Notes: generated by a model from the sequence alone, not told the origin. A stretch of 64,000 nucleotides of DNA from Pelodera strongyloides (GCA_036852015.1 JAANDG010000098.1:124001-188000); one strand, 5' to 3'. Counted from the first letter of the stretch, positions 1 to 13,000 are shown. Numbers and translations are program-made.

Positions 1-248
1 GGCAGACGTTGTATCACTAAAAGTGACAATTTGTATTAATGTTCTTCCTAAAATACGTTTACTTTATAACTACATTTTTCTTCTAACGCTACCATCGATA
101 TTCATATATGTGCGAATTCTTGTTTGCTATCAAGGAAAATGGAAGTTTCATGAAGATTCACACAGCATTTCAATTTGTGAGAATTCTCCAGTGTAACGTG
201 CTATCTGGTGCGACACGCTATCCGCAAAACCGCTGTGTCCGATTTCTA

Positions 249-312
249 TTTCGCGCGGTGTGTCTGGCTACGGTATTCGCGCGAAAAGCGAGAATTTGAA
301 TTGGGCGCAAAA
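249..312. promoter_or_regulatory. Cluster of E2F-like sites upstream of condensin H2
   Basis: Three E2F-type cores lie within 64 bp: TTTCGCGC at about 249-256, the 10-bp palindrome TTCGCGCGAA at 276-285, and TTGGGCGCAAAA at 301-312. They sit about 250-315 bp before the H2 start codon in otherwise AT-rich DNA. E2F/EFL-1 control of S-phase and mitotic genes is known in animals; binding here is inferred. The first 248 bp of the window hold nothing else I can support. Confidence 0.35.
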
Positions 313-563
313 ATTCTTTCGGCAGATGTGCCCTGCTTTGTTTTCCGTTTTGTTGTACCTTCCTTAATTTCTAATTTCAGTGCATTATTTAGTATTTAGT
401 TTTAAATGCTCTATTTACTTGAAGCCTGATGTATTGTGTTTCCTTTGCGCACATGTATATTATTTTTGCAGGAATCATAACTGAAGTATCCTTTTTCGTC
501 TTTATTATGTTACTCTATTACGAAACCACGTAACAGTTATGTTTCTTTTTAGTGCATTTAATA

Positions 564-3500
564 ATGGAGGACAAGGACAACGGGGGACGGTTTGCGTATT
601 TGTTTGCTCCTGTTAAGGACCTTGCCAAGAACTTCAATCTGGATATTGCAAAGGTGAGCTTTTGGAAATCATTGGTTTTAAACAGTTGTCCCATGTTGGT
701 TATTTTTTGTTTATGTGTCTTTCTTCTGTTTTCCCTTCACTAGTTGGCATAGTGAAGGCTTTTAATTAAACTTTCATTACTTTAGGAATTAAACCAATAC
801 CAAGAGGAGATCAAAGCGATGACCGAAGATATCGATGAAGATATTGACTTGGAAGGACTGGCTAAATTCAATTTTGCCGAAGCGGGAGTGCTCATTCAGG
901 GATCGAGCAACGTGTACAGTCGGAAGGTGCGTATTTTGTTTGATAGGCCAGGTTTTGTTATTCATGACTATCCGTAAATATTAAATAAATGCAAGCTGGT
1001 TATTTTGATAACGTTTCCAGTTTCATTGAAATGCAACAGTTTTTTTATTAATAAACATGCATTCAGGTCGACTACGTACACAATGCTGCGTTCACGTTTA
1101 GTAATTCGTTGAAGGTGGCCAAGAAGAAGAAGAACGCGGATGCAGGTCCGCTACATGTTTTTTCTCGTGTGATTGTTTCCCCACTCTGAAAGACTGTGTG
1201 GTACACTGCGCTTCCTCTGTAAGTTGCATTCCTTTTTATTTATTTCATGTTCTTTTTTTAGAAGATGGTGAAGACGTTTCGGACAATGAAGGCCAAGACG
1301 AGGAAGATGACTCAGCAGATAGGGCCAAGCAGAAGAGAAGAGTGCGAACACACGAGGGAGATCCCCTGGCATTCGTCAAGATCCCGAGGATCACTAGACC
1401 CTACAATGATCCTTCCCATTACAAGAAAATCATCCACAAACCATTCCTCGGTTGGTTTATGCATTATTATGTTTATTGTTTTTCAACCCCCGTTGACCTG
1501 TTGTTAATGCAAATATTGATGGCACGTTCGGGAGGCCCCATCCGCATGGGAAGTAAATTCTCGCCCAGGGCAGTATTCCTGGAAAATTAATTGATGCATT
1601 ACGGAAAGCGCACACTATCGTATAACTTGCTTGTAAATATATATTTTAATTACGCCAGATCGTTTAGATGATTTTCCTCACTCACTCAGTGTTATGTTTT
1701 CTTTCAGAGGCACGTTTCAACCCGTTGATGTTGCGCGAACCTCCGTCAATGACTGTGCTGCCCGAGTCCTTGCGGCCTGTCCCCGACAACGAGAAGGAGG
1801 AGCTATGTGTGATGGGCAAACACCTCCAACAGACCGAGGCGGCCGGAAAGTTTGAGGATTTCTGGACCCTTTCCCACACCAGCGTGGTCAACGAAGATGT
1901 TAGTCGTGCACATATATTTTGATTTTCTTTGATTAAAGTGAACACATTGGTGCTAAGGCTCTTGACCTGACTGGCAGATAATTGTTTTTCTTCAGATTTG
2001 GGAGGAAAAGAACGGCAACGTTGTGTGCAAACCCATGCCGCGTCACTCGGCCAAGAAAGGAGGATGCGAGGGCTGTGCAGACAAAGATTGCCCTGACGCT
2101 GAGTACTTCACCAAGGCCTGGATTCCTTTCTTCAAAAGAGATGCGTCGCAGAAACTTCCCGAGAACACGATCTATTTGGAGTCAGCGGTTCGTGTTTACT
2201 GACATTTACAAACCAGTTCACAATGTTTTCCTTATATATCCAGTAATGAAGACTTTTATTAAAGTTTGCATTGCCACAAGTTGTTTCGTGTCATTTCACT
2301 TACAAAGAATTCCAGAACTGTCTTCTAATTCGCGAGGGATATCAACATGACTACTCGTGGGTTCGACTTCCCGACCTCAAGCCACGTTGTTCTGCCTACA
2401 ATGACTTGATCGAGCCGGTGAAGAAGGAGCGCAATGAACGCTTGTCGGTTCTCTCATTCGCCAACAACAAAGTGTCCAATGACAGCGTCTTCTCGCAGGG
2501 TACGTTGTCTGATTATGTTTACTGAACAGTTCAAAAGGACGATCTCATCTTAGAGTTGAAAGTTCCATATTTTAGCCCTTCACGCCAAGTCTTGTTCACA
2601 AGCCCTTTCTTCGCAACCTTTTGGATCGCAGACTCTTTCTCAGCCACTTACTCATCAGATGAGTTCACAGGTTGGACAGATCTCTTTTTATTTTATTTTT
2701 ATTAAGCAAATCTATCGATCACTATCGAAATTCGCTTATATTCCTTGACCTTGGCGTTACTTGGCTTGTAAATGGTTTTGCATTCAGGATTCGTACGATG
2801 CTGTCCAACAGTTGAAAGAGAAGGTGCTTGCGAGTGGTGACAACTATTCCATCGATGGGGATTACGCGGAAGACGATGAAGACCCGGAGTTTATGCTTTT
2901 CAACGGACAGATGATCGCCGGTCGAGCGAGCAGCAAGTTGGAAACAGTGAGGTGGGCAAAGGTTTTGTGCTTGTGTAATTTATTATAATTTTTTATAATT
3001 GGAACTTGTGGAAACACATAACCATTCATAGCTGTGAAATTTGGGAAGAGAGGAACAATTCCATTTTTTTATTACGTAACTAATCCTTAGCCTCTCAGGA
3101 AGTCGATTGGTGACGGCCGTAGCGGCACTAGGAAGTCGATTCAAATCCTAAAGGAGGCGCCTATCCGGAGTCTGAGCTTTGGCGACACTATTGATGAACT
3201 TCAAGGTTTGTATTTAGAAAAGTTAACCGAAAAGCAGTTTTTGTGCTCTTTTTCTTAAAAGCAGTTTCTTATATCAATGTTGAAAATCTTTCTAGACAAT
3301 GCTGATTCGGAGCCCGTTCGAAACAGAAGCACGCGTAGTAACAAGACTGCGGACAACACCGGCATTGCTCAGGCAAGCACTTGATTTTTTTCATCTATCA
3401 TCTGCCTGGTTTATTTAGCCCTATTTACCTATCTTTTTATAGCCCTATCCTATCTTAGCCCTATCTTTTTTAGATCAAAAAGGAGAAGGAGTTTTCTCTT

Positions 3501-5581
3501 CCGTGTCGCATGAGGGATCCATTCGATGCGACTGACTCCAAACTTCTGTGTGTTCCTCCAAGGAAGCTCACAGTCAAACAGCGCACACACAACGTGGAAA
3601 AGATGCGCGCCGCTCAAGCAAAGGTGATTTATAATTCATATTCCAGCGTAAATCAATGGTAGTATAATTTATTGTAAGTGATAATCTGTGTTCCAGGCCC
3701 TCAAGGAGATGTCCCTCGAGAGGCGCTTCTCTTGTCTTCTGAACTACGTGGACAGTACGGACGACAACGTTGACAAGCTGTTGGATACTGAAGATCCGCT
3801 GACATGGGTAAGTCAATATCCGTTTTCTTGTTCGGGCGCATCAGAATAGGTACCTGAAACTGGCTCAGAACAAGCAACTTTGTGAAATGTTCTGGGGGAA
3901 TTCATCGTTCCGCGCAATGCACAACGATTGTGAGGAAGATGTAATTTAACCATGAACCATGTTTTTTCAGGGAAAACGAATGGCACAACAGTCGACGAAT
4001 ATGGTTAAGGCCGCCTTGAAGGCTAAACTGAAGAAAATTCGCGAGGAGCGTGGACATGCTGAAACGAATATTGAAGATAATGATGGTATGATACGTTTAT
4101 TTGGCATATTTTTCTTGTTCGTCTCTATAATTGCTCTGCCTGGTCAAGTCCATGATTCCTTGCGCGATTCTCATGTTGAATGATGCGCTAAACAAATTGT
4201 TTGTAGGTAATTTGGATCTGGAGGATGAGGTTCACGACGACTTTGCCATGGCCGACTTTGACGATTACACGCCTGGCGGTTCTGACGACGAGGGCGAGGA
4301 CATTGAACCTGTTGGTGATGTTGTCCCTGACAAGAAGGATGTGGCAGACGTCGGGCAGAGTGAACAGGAGAAGCCGTTGAAGTTCGCCGACTTGAGTGAG
4401 TACATTTGTACATATAGTTTAGTTGTATAGAAGATAACGGTTCTTACTAACGAGCTAATTTCAGAGGACGAGGACATGATTTGTGAACTCATCGATATTG
4501 ACGTCATTTCTGCACCGGGCGGCAGCCAGCGCTCTGGTCGTTCTGTGGATTCGGCATACGAAGCAGTGCTCAGAAACCCGCATCTTTCAGCTGCTGAGAG
4601 AACCAATTTCTTCATTCTTCAGTATGTTGACAGTTCATTATGCTATAAGACTCATATCTGACCTCCAAGGAGTGGTCCAACGTGTATTCAATGAATTGTT
4701 ACATGAGTGATTGGACGAAGCATGGTGAAGGTGTATACATGAACTAATTGCTTCCCTTTTGATTTTATGTATTAATGTGGTATCGCGTTTCACTCTCGGT
4801 TCAAAATATAGTTTTCAGTGCTGGAATGTCTGAGGACAGACGCTCGGAGCTACAGAAAGAAGTACAGGAATGGGAGGACTACATCATTCCAATGCTTGAA
4901 AAGGAGCAGAGCCACAAGCCGTTTGACGTCCACCAGTATGGAGGAGAGGCTCTCAGCAAGTTTGGCGAAGTTGGCGATACCATGGATTTCTCACAGGTTT
5001 GCACATTATTATAGTTCCTGTAGTTTTGTTTTGAGAATAGTTCCTGTAGTTTTGTTTTGAGGACAATTAGATCTTCTTGCATTCTTATTAATTTTTGTAG
5101 GCATCTCGCAGCAAGTTGCTTTTTGTAATGCATTGAGACGTAATTCTTACTATGTACTGTTTCAGCTCTGCAAGAATAAGGAAAAGTATGAAGTGTCCCG
5201 CGTTTTCCTCTCAATGCTCATGATGGCCAACACCAACAACGTGATGGTAGGTGTTAGAGGAATAATTCTCGTTGATCAAGACTACCATACACTCGACATG
5301 TGATATGATTTTGCTCTAGTCATTCGATGACATGTGCTTCTCGTTCAGGTGTTTGTACTATTTGTACAGAACAAAATTGACCTAAAAATCGCATTTTAAT
5401 TTTGGTAGTGTTAACGTAAACATGTGGTTTCAAAGTGACATGCCTTATAACGTATTTTCATTTTTAGATCGATCACGATCCCGAGAACCCGATAAATTCC
5501 ATGAGAGTCACACTTCTCAACAGGGACAGACCGCATGAGAAGTTGGGCGACGACGATGCGTTTGAATCCAAAGAGAATTAG
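564..5581 (+). CDS. ncaph2: Condensin-2 complex subunit H2 (kleisin beta)
   Basis: Non-SMC kleisin subunit of condensin II, which bridges the SMC2/SMC4 heads and recruits the HEAT subunits G2 and D3 during chromosome condensation. Exons: 564-653, 786-926, 1067-1145, 1262-1450, 1708-1898, 1996-2187, 2316-2499, 2576-2670, 2788-2946, 3091-3205, 3296-3372, 3474-3623, 3697-3807, 3971-4085, 4207-4395, 4465-4621, 4819-4996, 5166-5246, 5468-5581; all phases agree and give 868 residues. The N-terminus (FAYLFAPVKDLAKNF, then FNFAEAGVLIQGS and YSRKVDYVH) is the diagnostic H2 N-domain. The middle is acidic and low in conservation; the C-terminal winged-helix-like end has KYEVSRVFLSML. The protein is longer than human NCAPH2 (about 600). 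The ATG lies 11 nt after a TTTTTAG acceptor (possible trans-splice). The intron after 3372 starts with GC. A polyadenylation signal AATAAA is at 6042-6047. Nematode name would be kle-2. Confidence 0.93.
5011..5062. repeat. 26-bp tandem duplication in an H2 intron
   Basis: Two identical 26-bp copies (5011-5036 and 5037-5062, beginning ATAGTTCCTG) lie head to tail in the intron between H2 exons 17 and 18. It looks like a recent slippage duplication with no coding effect. Confidence 0.9.
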
Positions 5582-7134
5582 GTTGGCCTACAACCTTCAA
5601 CGGCTGCCCGCTATGACCGTTGGTCCAACGTTTTACCTCCCAGACTTACCCGGTTACTTTTCAAGTGTCATTATTATGTTTGGCTTTGTTTCTGACCCAT
5701 CATCTTCATGTATTATTCGCTCATGTTTTATCAAATATACTGTATCTCAACTGATGCTTTAATTTAATAATTAACATTTTCACTCTGTCAACTGCTTTAT
5801 CTTTCAGAACTTAGAAATTCGAAACACTCATGAACATGTTAAAACTTCTCGTTTGACAATTATTGTTGTTATTTGTTATCATTCACTGTATTCCGTTTTC
5901 TTTTCGTCATTTGTATTTAATTTGTTGCTGTTTTATGTTGCATTTGCAAATGCATTTAAATCGACTGAATGTTTTAGTCTTTGCTGGAAATTGCTTTCTT
6001 CTGTGCTTGTTGCTTGATAAAGATTAACACTAATTATATGAAATAAATATTGATTTTCCATTTTCGCGTGTCTTTGTGTCCGTTTTGCTTATGTTTCCAA
6101 GCGTGACCTGGTAAAATCTTTATGAAACAATGGAAACATACACCGGGGTTTAACAATAACAAATGAGAAAAATATTTAAAGGTCGGAATCGCTTCTAATC
6201 CCAATAAGAAGTGAGCAAAAGTGGTTAACAATTAAGTTTCCTTCTTATGGTTAGTAAGTGGGAGTTGGGGAGGAGGATCTCGGAGATTTTTGGCCAGAAA
6301 GTGAAATGACAAGGTGAAAGTCACGATGAGTACGTATGGACAAGCAATTTGGGCACCGCTTCAGCAAAAACTGCACCTTTTGGCAACTACCATCACTTTT
6401 AAATACAACAGCTACTAAGTGATCAAAATGGCTATTAGCTAATGGGAATAAGAACAGAATAACAGTTGGTAATAACACGAATAATACTGAACTACATTCT
6501 CACAAACACCAGGAAATTTATGAACGAAATGGCATTGTTCTAAAAGGAATGCTCTGCTACATTCAACGCATACTGTACATTCAACGTCTATTGTATATGA
6601 GATTACAACATAGTTTGGGTTTTGCATTATATAAGTAGGATAAATGTACGCAAGTGGCATTTTTGCTTCTGATATGCGTAGCAGTACTGGAAGATCGGAA
6701 CAGTGCCACTAAAATTCACGCCTAATACCTTCTCCTGTCACGTCGGGGCGATCTATCCCGTCGCTTTGCCCTTTCATGTTCACGGAGCAGATAACGGGCA
6801 TGTCGCTCAATCTCACTTTTCCTGCGGATTGAGTTTGCCAAACAGTAACTGGTGGCCATCTTCCTCAATTTCTGAAAGAATAGCTTAGTAAGTCAGGTGG
6901 CGCCAAACCTTAATGGTCGTCCGTCCATGCATCTTGCTTATACATAGCGTATGTTCCTGGTATGGGAATATACCTGGGAGAAATTTGCACCCTGTACTGA
7001 AATTATGATTCAATTGTTTGTGCAAATTGCACAATGAGCAGTAAGGCCGTACTTAGCCAAATTGTATGCACTTCTCATTTGCAAAATAAATGTGTATTGA
7101 AATTGAAACAAAATATGTTGCTTTGAGAGCCGAT
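5582..7134. other. 3' UTR of H2 and spacer
   Basis: Contains the H2 3' UTR with AATAAA at 6042-6047. Beyond that I see only short chance ORFs without splice support on either strand. Confidence 0.6.
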
Positions 7135-7612
7135 GAGTTGCGCGCCGCACAATTTCGGGACACAAAATGCGCCCCGCAACGAAATGGGACACAAAATGCG
7201 CGCCGAAACGGAATGGGCCATCAGATGTGTGCCGAAACGAAATCGGGCACAAAATGCGCGCCGAAACGGTGCGGAAACACTTTGCGTGGTTCGGCGCGCA
7301 AGTTGCGCTCCGCAACATTTTCGCAACAGTGATTTTTTCCGCACGAAAACGGGCCTCACATGTGTTGTGTGGCCGAGTGGTCTGAGACGCTGTTTAGAGA
7401 AAGTATCTAACTGAGACTGCATGATCGAATCGAACATCCTGCTTTTTTTTTGCGCATTCAGCGACTTTTCTCGCACCGTTTCCGCAACTTTTCGGCAATG
7501 TTTTGGAGGCGTTTCCCGCACCAAAACGGCAAAGAAAGTCGGTTAAAAAACTTGTTCCGCGCGCATCAAATTATTTTGCGGGAAACACCCCCAACTGTTG
7601 CGGCGCGCAACT
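7135..7612. mobile_element. 478-bp GC-rich element with 15-bp terminal inverted repeats
   Basis: The ends GAGTTGCGCGCCGCA (7135-7149) and its exact reverse complement (7598-7612) bound a block far richer in GC and CpG than the AT-rich flanks. Inside, 7150-7290 carries about four degenerate copies of a 25-30 bp unit built on CACAAAATGCGCGCC and GAAACGG; 7363-7441 resembles a tRNA; 7470-7600 repeats related motifs in inverted form. There is no transposase ORF, so it would be a non-autonomous DNA element (MITE-like). I cannot identify a convincing target-site duplication. The long ORFs here are products of the repeats. Confidence 0.55.
7363..7441 (+). pseudogene. tRNA-like (Leu/Ser type) relic
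   Basis: GTGGCCGAGTGGTCTGAGACGC is a close match to the 5' half of a class II tRNA (A-box region). The 3' half is decayed: the B-box is only ATCGAATCGAAC and the arms do not pair. A run of eight T (7443-7450) follows, as a Pol III terminator would. It lies within the inverted-repeat-bounded element. Confidence 0.4.
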
Positions 7613-7895
7613 CTTCATTTTCGTTGTGGGTGATTTGCGTTCACCCAAACATATTTGATTCAAAATATTTGATTCAAATCACGTATGAAAAAGCTTACCT
7701 TGTATGTTCTTCGGCTAATTTCACGTGACTTATAAGCACTGCGCAAGATTCGTTTGGTGGCTTTCTTTATTTTCGCCTAAATGTGTGATATTTTGGTTGT
7801 TATGATCAAGCACAAAGAAGAATTTTATAATGTTATGCGTAATGCACACACTTACATTTATCTTTACATTTGTCTTTACATTTATAAACACTTTT

Positions 7896-8367
7896 TCAAG
7901 CGTTAAAACAATTTGCCAGCGGAAAATTTCCACCGGTCGTAATCAACGTACTTGTGCACAATTCTTCACCTACCAAATATCGATCAGTAGAAGCTGGTCT
8001 AGCGTCTGGAGTCTCATGTTGCGTATCTTCTTCTGGCGGGCTGTCGCCCAGTACTGGCGGTGTTCCAGGATCCTCAAGATATGGCGGATACCAATAATCT
8101 GGGGTCCGCGCTCCTTCAAATCCTATAAATGTAAAGCTCATCCAGGGAAACAAAAAACTAACTAACATAAAAATCCTTTACTTTTTAGTTGAACTCACCT
8201 TTATCGAAGGGATTCTCCGGGCTCGCTGGTGTAGACAATATTTCCTGATGTTCGTTTTCCATGGTTGAAGCAGCAACTAGTTGTGAAGGAGCAAAATAGT
8301 TGTGTGTGCATCGTTGAGGCCCAAACATAGCCACATTAAAAGTGATGAGTAACAGTACTCGATTCAT
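7896..8367 (-). CDS. Small secreted protein, unrecognised family
   Basis: Two exons on the minus strand, 8367-8199 and 8122-7896, joined in phase through a 76-bp intron (GTGAGT..TATAG), give 131 residues. The N-terminus MNRVLLLITFNVAMF is a typical signal peptide (Met, Arg, then a hydrophobic core), with a plausible cleavage near residue 20. The rest is acidic and Pro-rich (DYWYPPYLEDPGTPP, then a stretch with DSPPEEDTQ), with three Cys in the likely mature part and no transmembrane segment. No domain is recognised, so it is probably lineage-restricted. An AATAAA-type signal on the minus strand is at about 7766-7771. The in-phase exon pair with good splice sites argues for a real gene. Confidence 0.62.
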
Positions 8368-8714
8368 AATAGACACTTATTTAAACGCAATTATTCATTG
8401 TCCCACGCGTCCCTCAGTTTCCCATTTTGCGCAATAGCTGCTGGGAGAGGGGATTAGGGGAAACCACCAGTCCTTACCACAACGGTCTGTTTTAGAACCG
8501 TTTAAAGCCCGATGGTTCTCAAAACCATTTTTTTTCAAAACATGCTGATCGTTAGCTTTTCTGAAAAGAAAACGTTCCAGTATGAATGATTCTCGAATCT
8601 TTCAAATAGAAACTATGTTATTGTGATGGTCAGTTAATAATCCTGTAATGTCGCATCACTGAAAATGTAAGTTTTACACAATGTAGGAAGTATTATTCGG
8701 AAGCAAAAATTTGG

Positions 8715-8786
8715 TGCCTCATGCTGGAATCGAACCAGCGACCTTCTGTTTACTAGACAGACGCTCTGCCACTGAGCCAATGAGGC
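8715..8786 (-). tRNA. tRNA-Thr (anticodon AGT)
   Basis: 72 nt reading 8786 to 8715. The acceptor stem GCCTCAT pairs fully with ATGAGGC. The D-arm GCTC/GAGC encloses AGTGGCA, the anticodon stem TCTGT/ACAGA encloses loop CTAGTAA (anticodon AGT, Thr ACU/ACC/ACA with inosine). The variable loop is five bases and the T-arm GCTGG/CCAGC encloses TTCGATT. A and B boxes are intact and there is no intron. All stems are perfect, so it should be functional. Confidence 0.97.
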
Positions 8787-10060
8787 GACGTAAGTTGGCA
8801 GTACGGGACGGCCTTTGAATAGAATCAGCTATACGAATAGAATTTGCGTTATGAAAGAAAAGACTATTTTGTTCTACTCGCATAACAGTTTACACCGCTA
8901 AAAATACATGTCACATCGATATGAAGAGTTATTTTCCCTGGGACACACAAAGTAAGCATAACATCAAGCGTGTCATAGCTTTAAATACCGATCTACTTAT
9001 CAGGGGTAAGGCTACTTCCTCGTATTTTTCTTATAAATCATGTCGATAGAAGTGTCTATGAATGCCTATGGTCACTTTTCTGTTCATGCTTGCTTGTAGT
9101 AAACGGTTTAGTCAGCAGCCTACGGAAAAGTCCCAGCTTTCGAACTGGTTTATTTTGTTTCAACCGAAGTAATGAAGCTAGAAAACTCCGCCCCTTTATA
9201 ACAGTGTTCCTATGGCACACAATGTAGCGCATTCGTGAAGACAACATCCTGATTCGCACAAAGCATTTCTTTATTAAAACAGACCAAATACAGGGAGAAG
9301 AGCTAAAGGAACGGATACCTAACAAAATCTAATTACCACTAAATAGGGATAAATTAAATAACAAAAAAATCTTCAAAAACACGCACACAGTAGAAGGGAG
9401 CACTCATTCAATAATAAGCTAGAAGACCAGATAATGGGTCCAAAATGACACATATTACCGAATTTGGATAGATAAAATACACAAAGGAAATGATCAATTG
9501 CAGACATAAAATGGAGGATGGACAACTTCTAGGGCTGCCAGAGTTAAAACTAACAATAAGCAATACTCAAATAAATATTAAACAAAAAACAGCGGAATCA
9601 ATGGCTAAATAATATTTTTGGCCAAAAGGAACCAATAAGCAACAATTCGCACAAATAAAGGTGCGCTAAAAAGCAAAGCAACTAAATCTACAAGGCGTGC
9701 ACAATACAATACATAACCTAATTCATCAGAAAAGTACATAGTGTAGAACGAACATAATAAAAATCATTGAGTAAGTCAATAGATAGAGTAAAAAAAAATG
9801 AGATCCTAATTACTGAAACCAAAGGATAAATGAGGCGTGGCATATAACATTAAGTTGCTTTCAATTATACACAGTTCATTCCCACGGCGCTCAAAAGTTA
9901 GGGTTCAAGAAAACTCTCCCTATTACCGACAATTGCAAGAATTCACACAATAAATAACCAGAAATTAATAAGATATGTCTACGAAACAAAGAAACCAATT
10001 CTTACTCAATGAAAGCTTATGTACTCAGCAGACAACTAAGTGAACATATTCAATGCGCAC
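8787..10060. other. AT-rich spacer and phrf1 3' flank
   Basis: Strongly AT-rich; it includes the likely 3' UTR of the PHRF1-like gene. No exon, RNA gene or repeat that I can support. Confidence 0.55.
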
Positions 10061-13000
10061 CTAATGATATCTATGAAGTCTCGTACTCAAACCGTTGTCT
10101 CTCAGGATTTGGTTTGCTTTCTTCACAATCTCGCCCGTGTGTACCACGTTGAACTTCAAGCAGAATTTGACACACTCCCTCATGAAACGCTGAAAGTAGA
10201 ATATTAAAATCAATCATGCCATGGTTAGTTATCAATTTCTGATGAGTAGAGATGGTTGCAACCATCAACTTCAAAACGAAATAGATAAAAGTTAGAAAAT
10301 TCAAGAGGAAAATACCTTATACGTATCCTTGTTAATTGCCTTTAATTCAAAGTACTTGATGAACACCTTTTTAGCGATTGCGTTGATCTTTGGCTAAACA
10401 AAGGTATATTACGGATTAGTGACTGTATATGAGTAATTATGTTGTTGCGGCAGACTACGAAGCTTGACAATACTTTGTGGCCAAAACAGGAAACACACAT
10501 GCACAGAACACTTATCGGACCAGTGCTTATAGCTGTTTCGCTTACGGGATTATGTACAATCCTTACAATGTTTCATTGATGTTCTACTGACGTTTTTGTT
10601 GTTCTTTTCTAAGTGAAGACTCGTACTTCAACTTCACAGAGAGAAAAAACCCACCATGTACTTTTCCCTGTTTTCGGCGCGCCGATTCTTTGGTGACTCT
10701 TGTCCAGAGGTCGATTGCTCGGGATGAGCGGCAGATGGGTCCACTTTACCCCAACATATAAGTCCCTAAATTAATTATATTATAAGTTGTTCGAGTTGTT
10801 CGACGATTAGCCGGCGGATTGAATGTATTTTCTCAAAAACCAAAGGCTCATATCAACTAGTCCACAAACCTTCATGCCTTCCAGCTTAGGATCAAGCGGC
10901 GCAGACTCTTCGGATCCGTCCTCGTCAATTTCACCGAGAGGTGGCAAATCGGATGTATCCAATGGCTGCTCAGTACTAAGACGAACACCGAGCCCTAAAT
11001 CAAACAATAAGTAAATGAATCACAAAGCATAAGGAACTCAGTGGTACTAATGGTAAGGTGCCGCTTAATTTATTTCACCTTGATCCAGCGGGTCATCAGG
11101 ACTTGCCGGGGTGTCGGTGTGCACACGATCAACAATAGGATCGTCATATGCAAGATCCATATACGCGTCCTCGTCATCATACTGAAAATAGGTAGAAATA
11201 TAGGGGTTTGTATTTTTACAGAACATATATTATTGTTACAATAACATGAAACAGGCTATATTCAACGCGCACAGAAAACCTACCGCTCCTCCTGGAGACG
11301 GGGACCGCGGTGCGTCACAAGTATCGTACGGCTTATCGGGAGACTTCTGAAAAAAATTAATATTTCAAATGCAAACAGTGACGAGAATAGCAAAAGTCAT
11401 GCGTTTATCGCAAATTTATTCACTCACAATTTCATTATCACTGTAGACGGGTTCTTGTTGCTCAGCGGGCTGATCGTTTGAAGAAGACCCGTTCTTTGAC
11501 GATGGAGAACCCTCACTTCCCTCTTTGCGCAGCTCCTTCAGTGTTTCTGATATCTAAAAAAGGCTAAGTTTAGAACAAACAAAAACTGCACATGGAAACG
11601 GTCATTGTACACCGCCGGTAAGTCTGGAATCAGGAGAAGCTAACATACCGGGCGTCCAAAAATAGTGAACTTCTCGGCTTTCTTCTCCTTCCGTTTCTCG
11701 TTTTTCTCCGATTTAGACTTCTTTCGCTCTCTTTTGGATCCATTATCAGGGGAAGCCGATGAGTTTTCTGGAACAACGCGTATTTAGAACCAATACTAAA
11801 CAAAACGGCGACAAGAACAAAATACCGAATTAGACCAACCTTACAAATAACGCTCATGGAAGTATATTATTTTAATGAAGAGACTTACCTTGGACTCTTC
11901 TTTCCTCTCTGTGTGTTTCCTTCTCTCGCTCCTTGTCGCTTTCTCTTGTTCTCTGCGAATCCCTTGACCGAGCGTCCCTCTCGTCTCGCGACCTATGACC
12001 GTCTTCAGTGGAGTGCCGAGACTTCCGTTCTTCTCTTTCTTTCTCGTCTCTTCTACGATTGCGATCCCTCTCATCCTCACGTCGTCCTCGTCTCTCATGA
12101 TCTCCACCTGATCTTCGTCCGCTCTCGTCTCGTCTGTCTCTTTCAAGATCACGGCGGGAATCCTTCTCTCGGTCCACATTAACTCCACGCTCTAAATGTG
12201 AGTTACATCAAAGGTTATGCGCTTGGAGAGAAGTAAAAACCACAAAGAAATTCCCAACAATTTTGCATTTCTCGTGAACACACCAACCCCTTGGTCGTCT
12301 TTCTCGATCAGCATCCGAATGGCGTCTCTCTTCGTACTCTGGCCTTCTTTCGCGCTCATGGACGTCACGTCTGATATCACGAGAAGAGTCAGTTCGTCTA
12401 AGTTCCCTGTCTCTCATTCTCTCTCTATCTTCTCTGTGATCAGATGTCTGACGTCGTTCAGACTTGTTTTCATTCTGGGATGTCGAAGCTGAAAAAAGAA
12501 ATGTACTGTAGTATTCATTTGTTCGTGTTCAGTGTTTATTTCCGTACTAATACATGACTCGTTCAGGGCGATCATTTTAAGAGCCAAACATCATAAATAA
12601 TTTCTGAAAACTTAGTAGATACCTCGGTTTCTCAGTGCAATCGCTTTGTCTAGCTCGTTGTACACTCTAGGTCGGGGCCCATTCCTTCCAGTATCATTCT
12701 CTCGGTGATTTCGACCAGTCTCATTGTGGTGATTTGACGAGCTGTCGCGACGACTTCCATACAACTCTCGCTTAGGTGAGCGATGTGATTCCGAATAATT
12801 ACTAAAATATGACTTGTTTGCAATTGTAATAGAAATTGGGTCATAACCGTGAATCAGAAGACACTGAAGCAAATGAATCGCCCTCAATTTACCAAATGAA
12901 ACTAAAATTCACCCGTTGCCGGCTTCCTTCTTGCCCGATTCCTTCAACTTTGGTGACTTGTCCTTTCCCGGTTCTTCAGGCGTTGCGGTCGCCGAGACAA

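Noticed and set aside
7150..7290. CRISPR-like spacing of repeats
   Set aside because: Repeat units are degenerate and directly abutting, without constant repeats and unique spacers, in a eukaryotic genome.
7075..7524. 149-codon minus-strand ORF and overlapping plus-strand ORFs
   Set aside because: They are created by GC-rich tandem units of the inverted-repeat element; no splice signals or domain.
11841..12188. Three overlapping ORFs of 101-115 codons in different frames and strands
   Set aside because: Only the Arg/Asp/Glu-rich frame of exon 12191-11889 of the PHRF1-like gene fits the splice phases; the others are shadows of the same purine-rich DNA.
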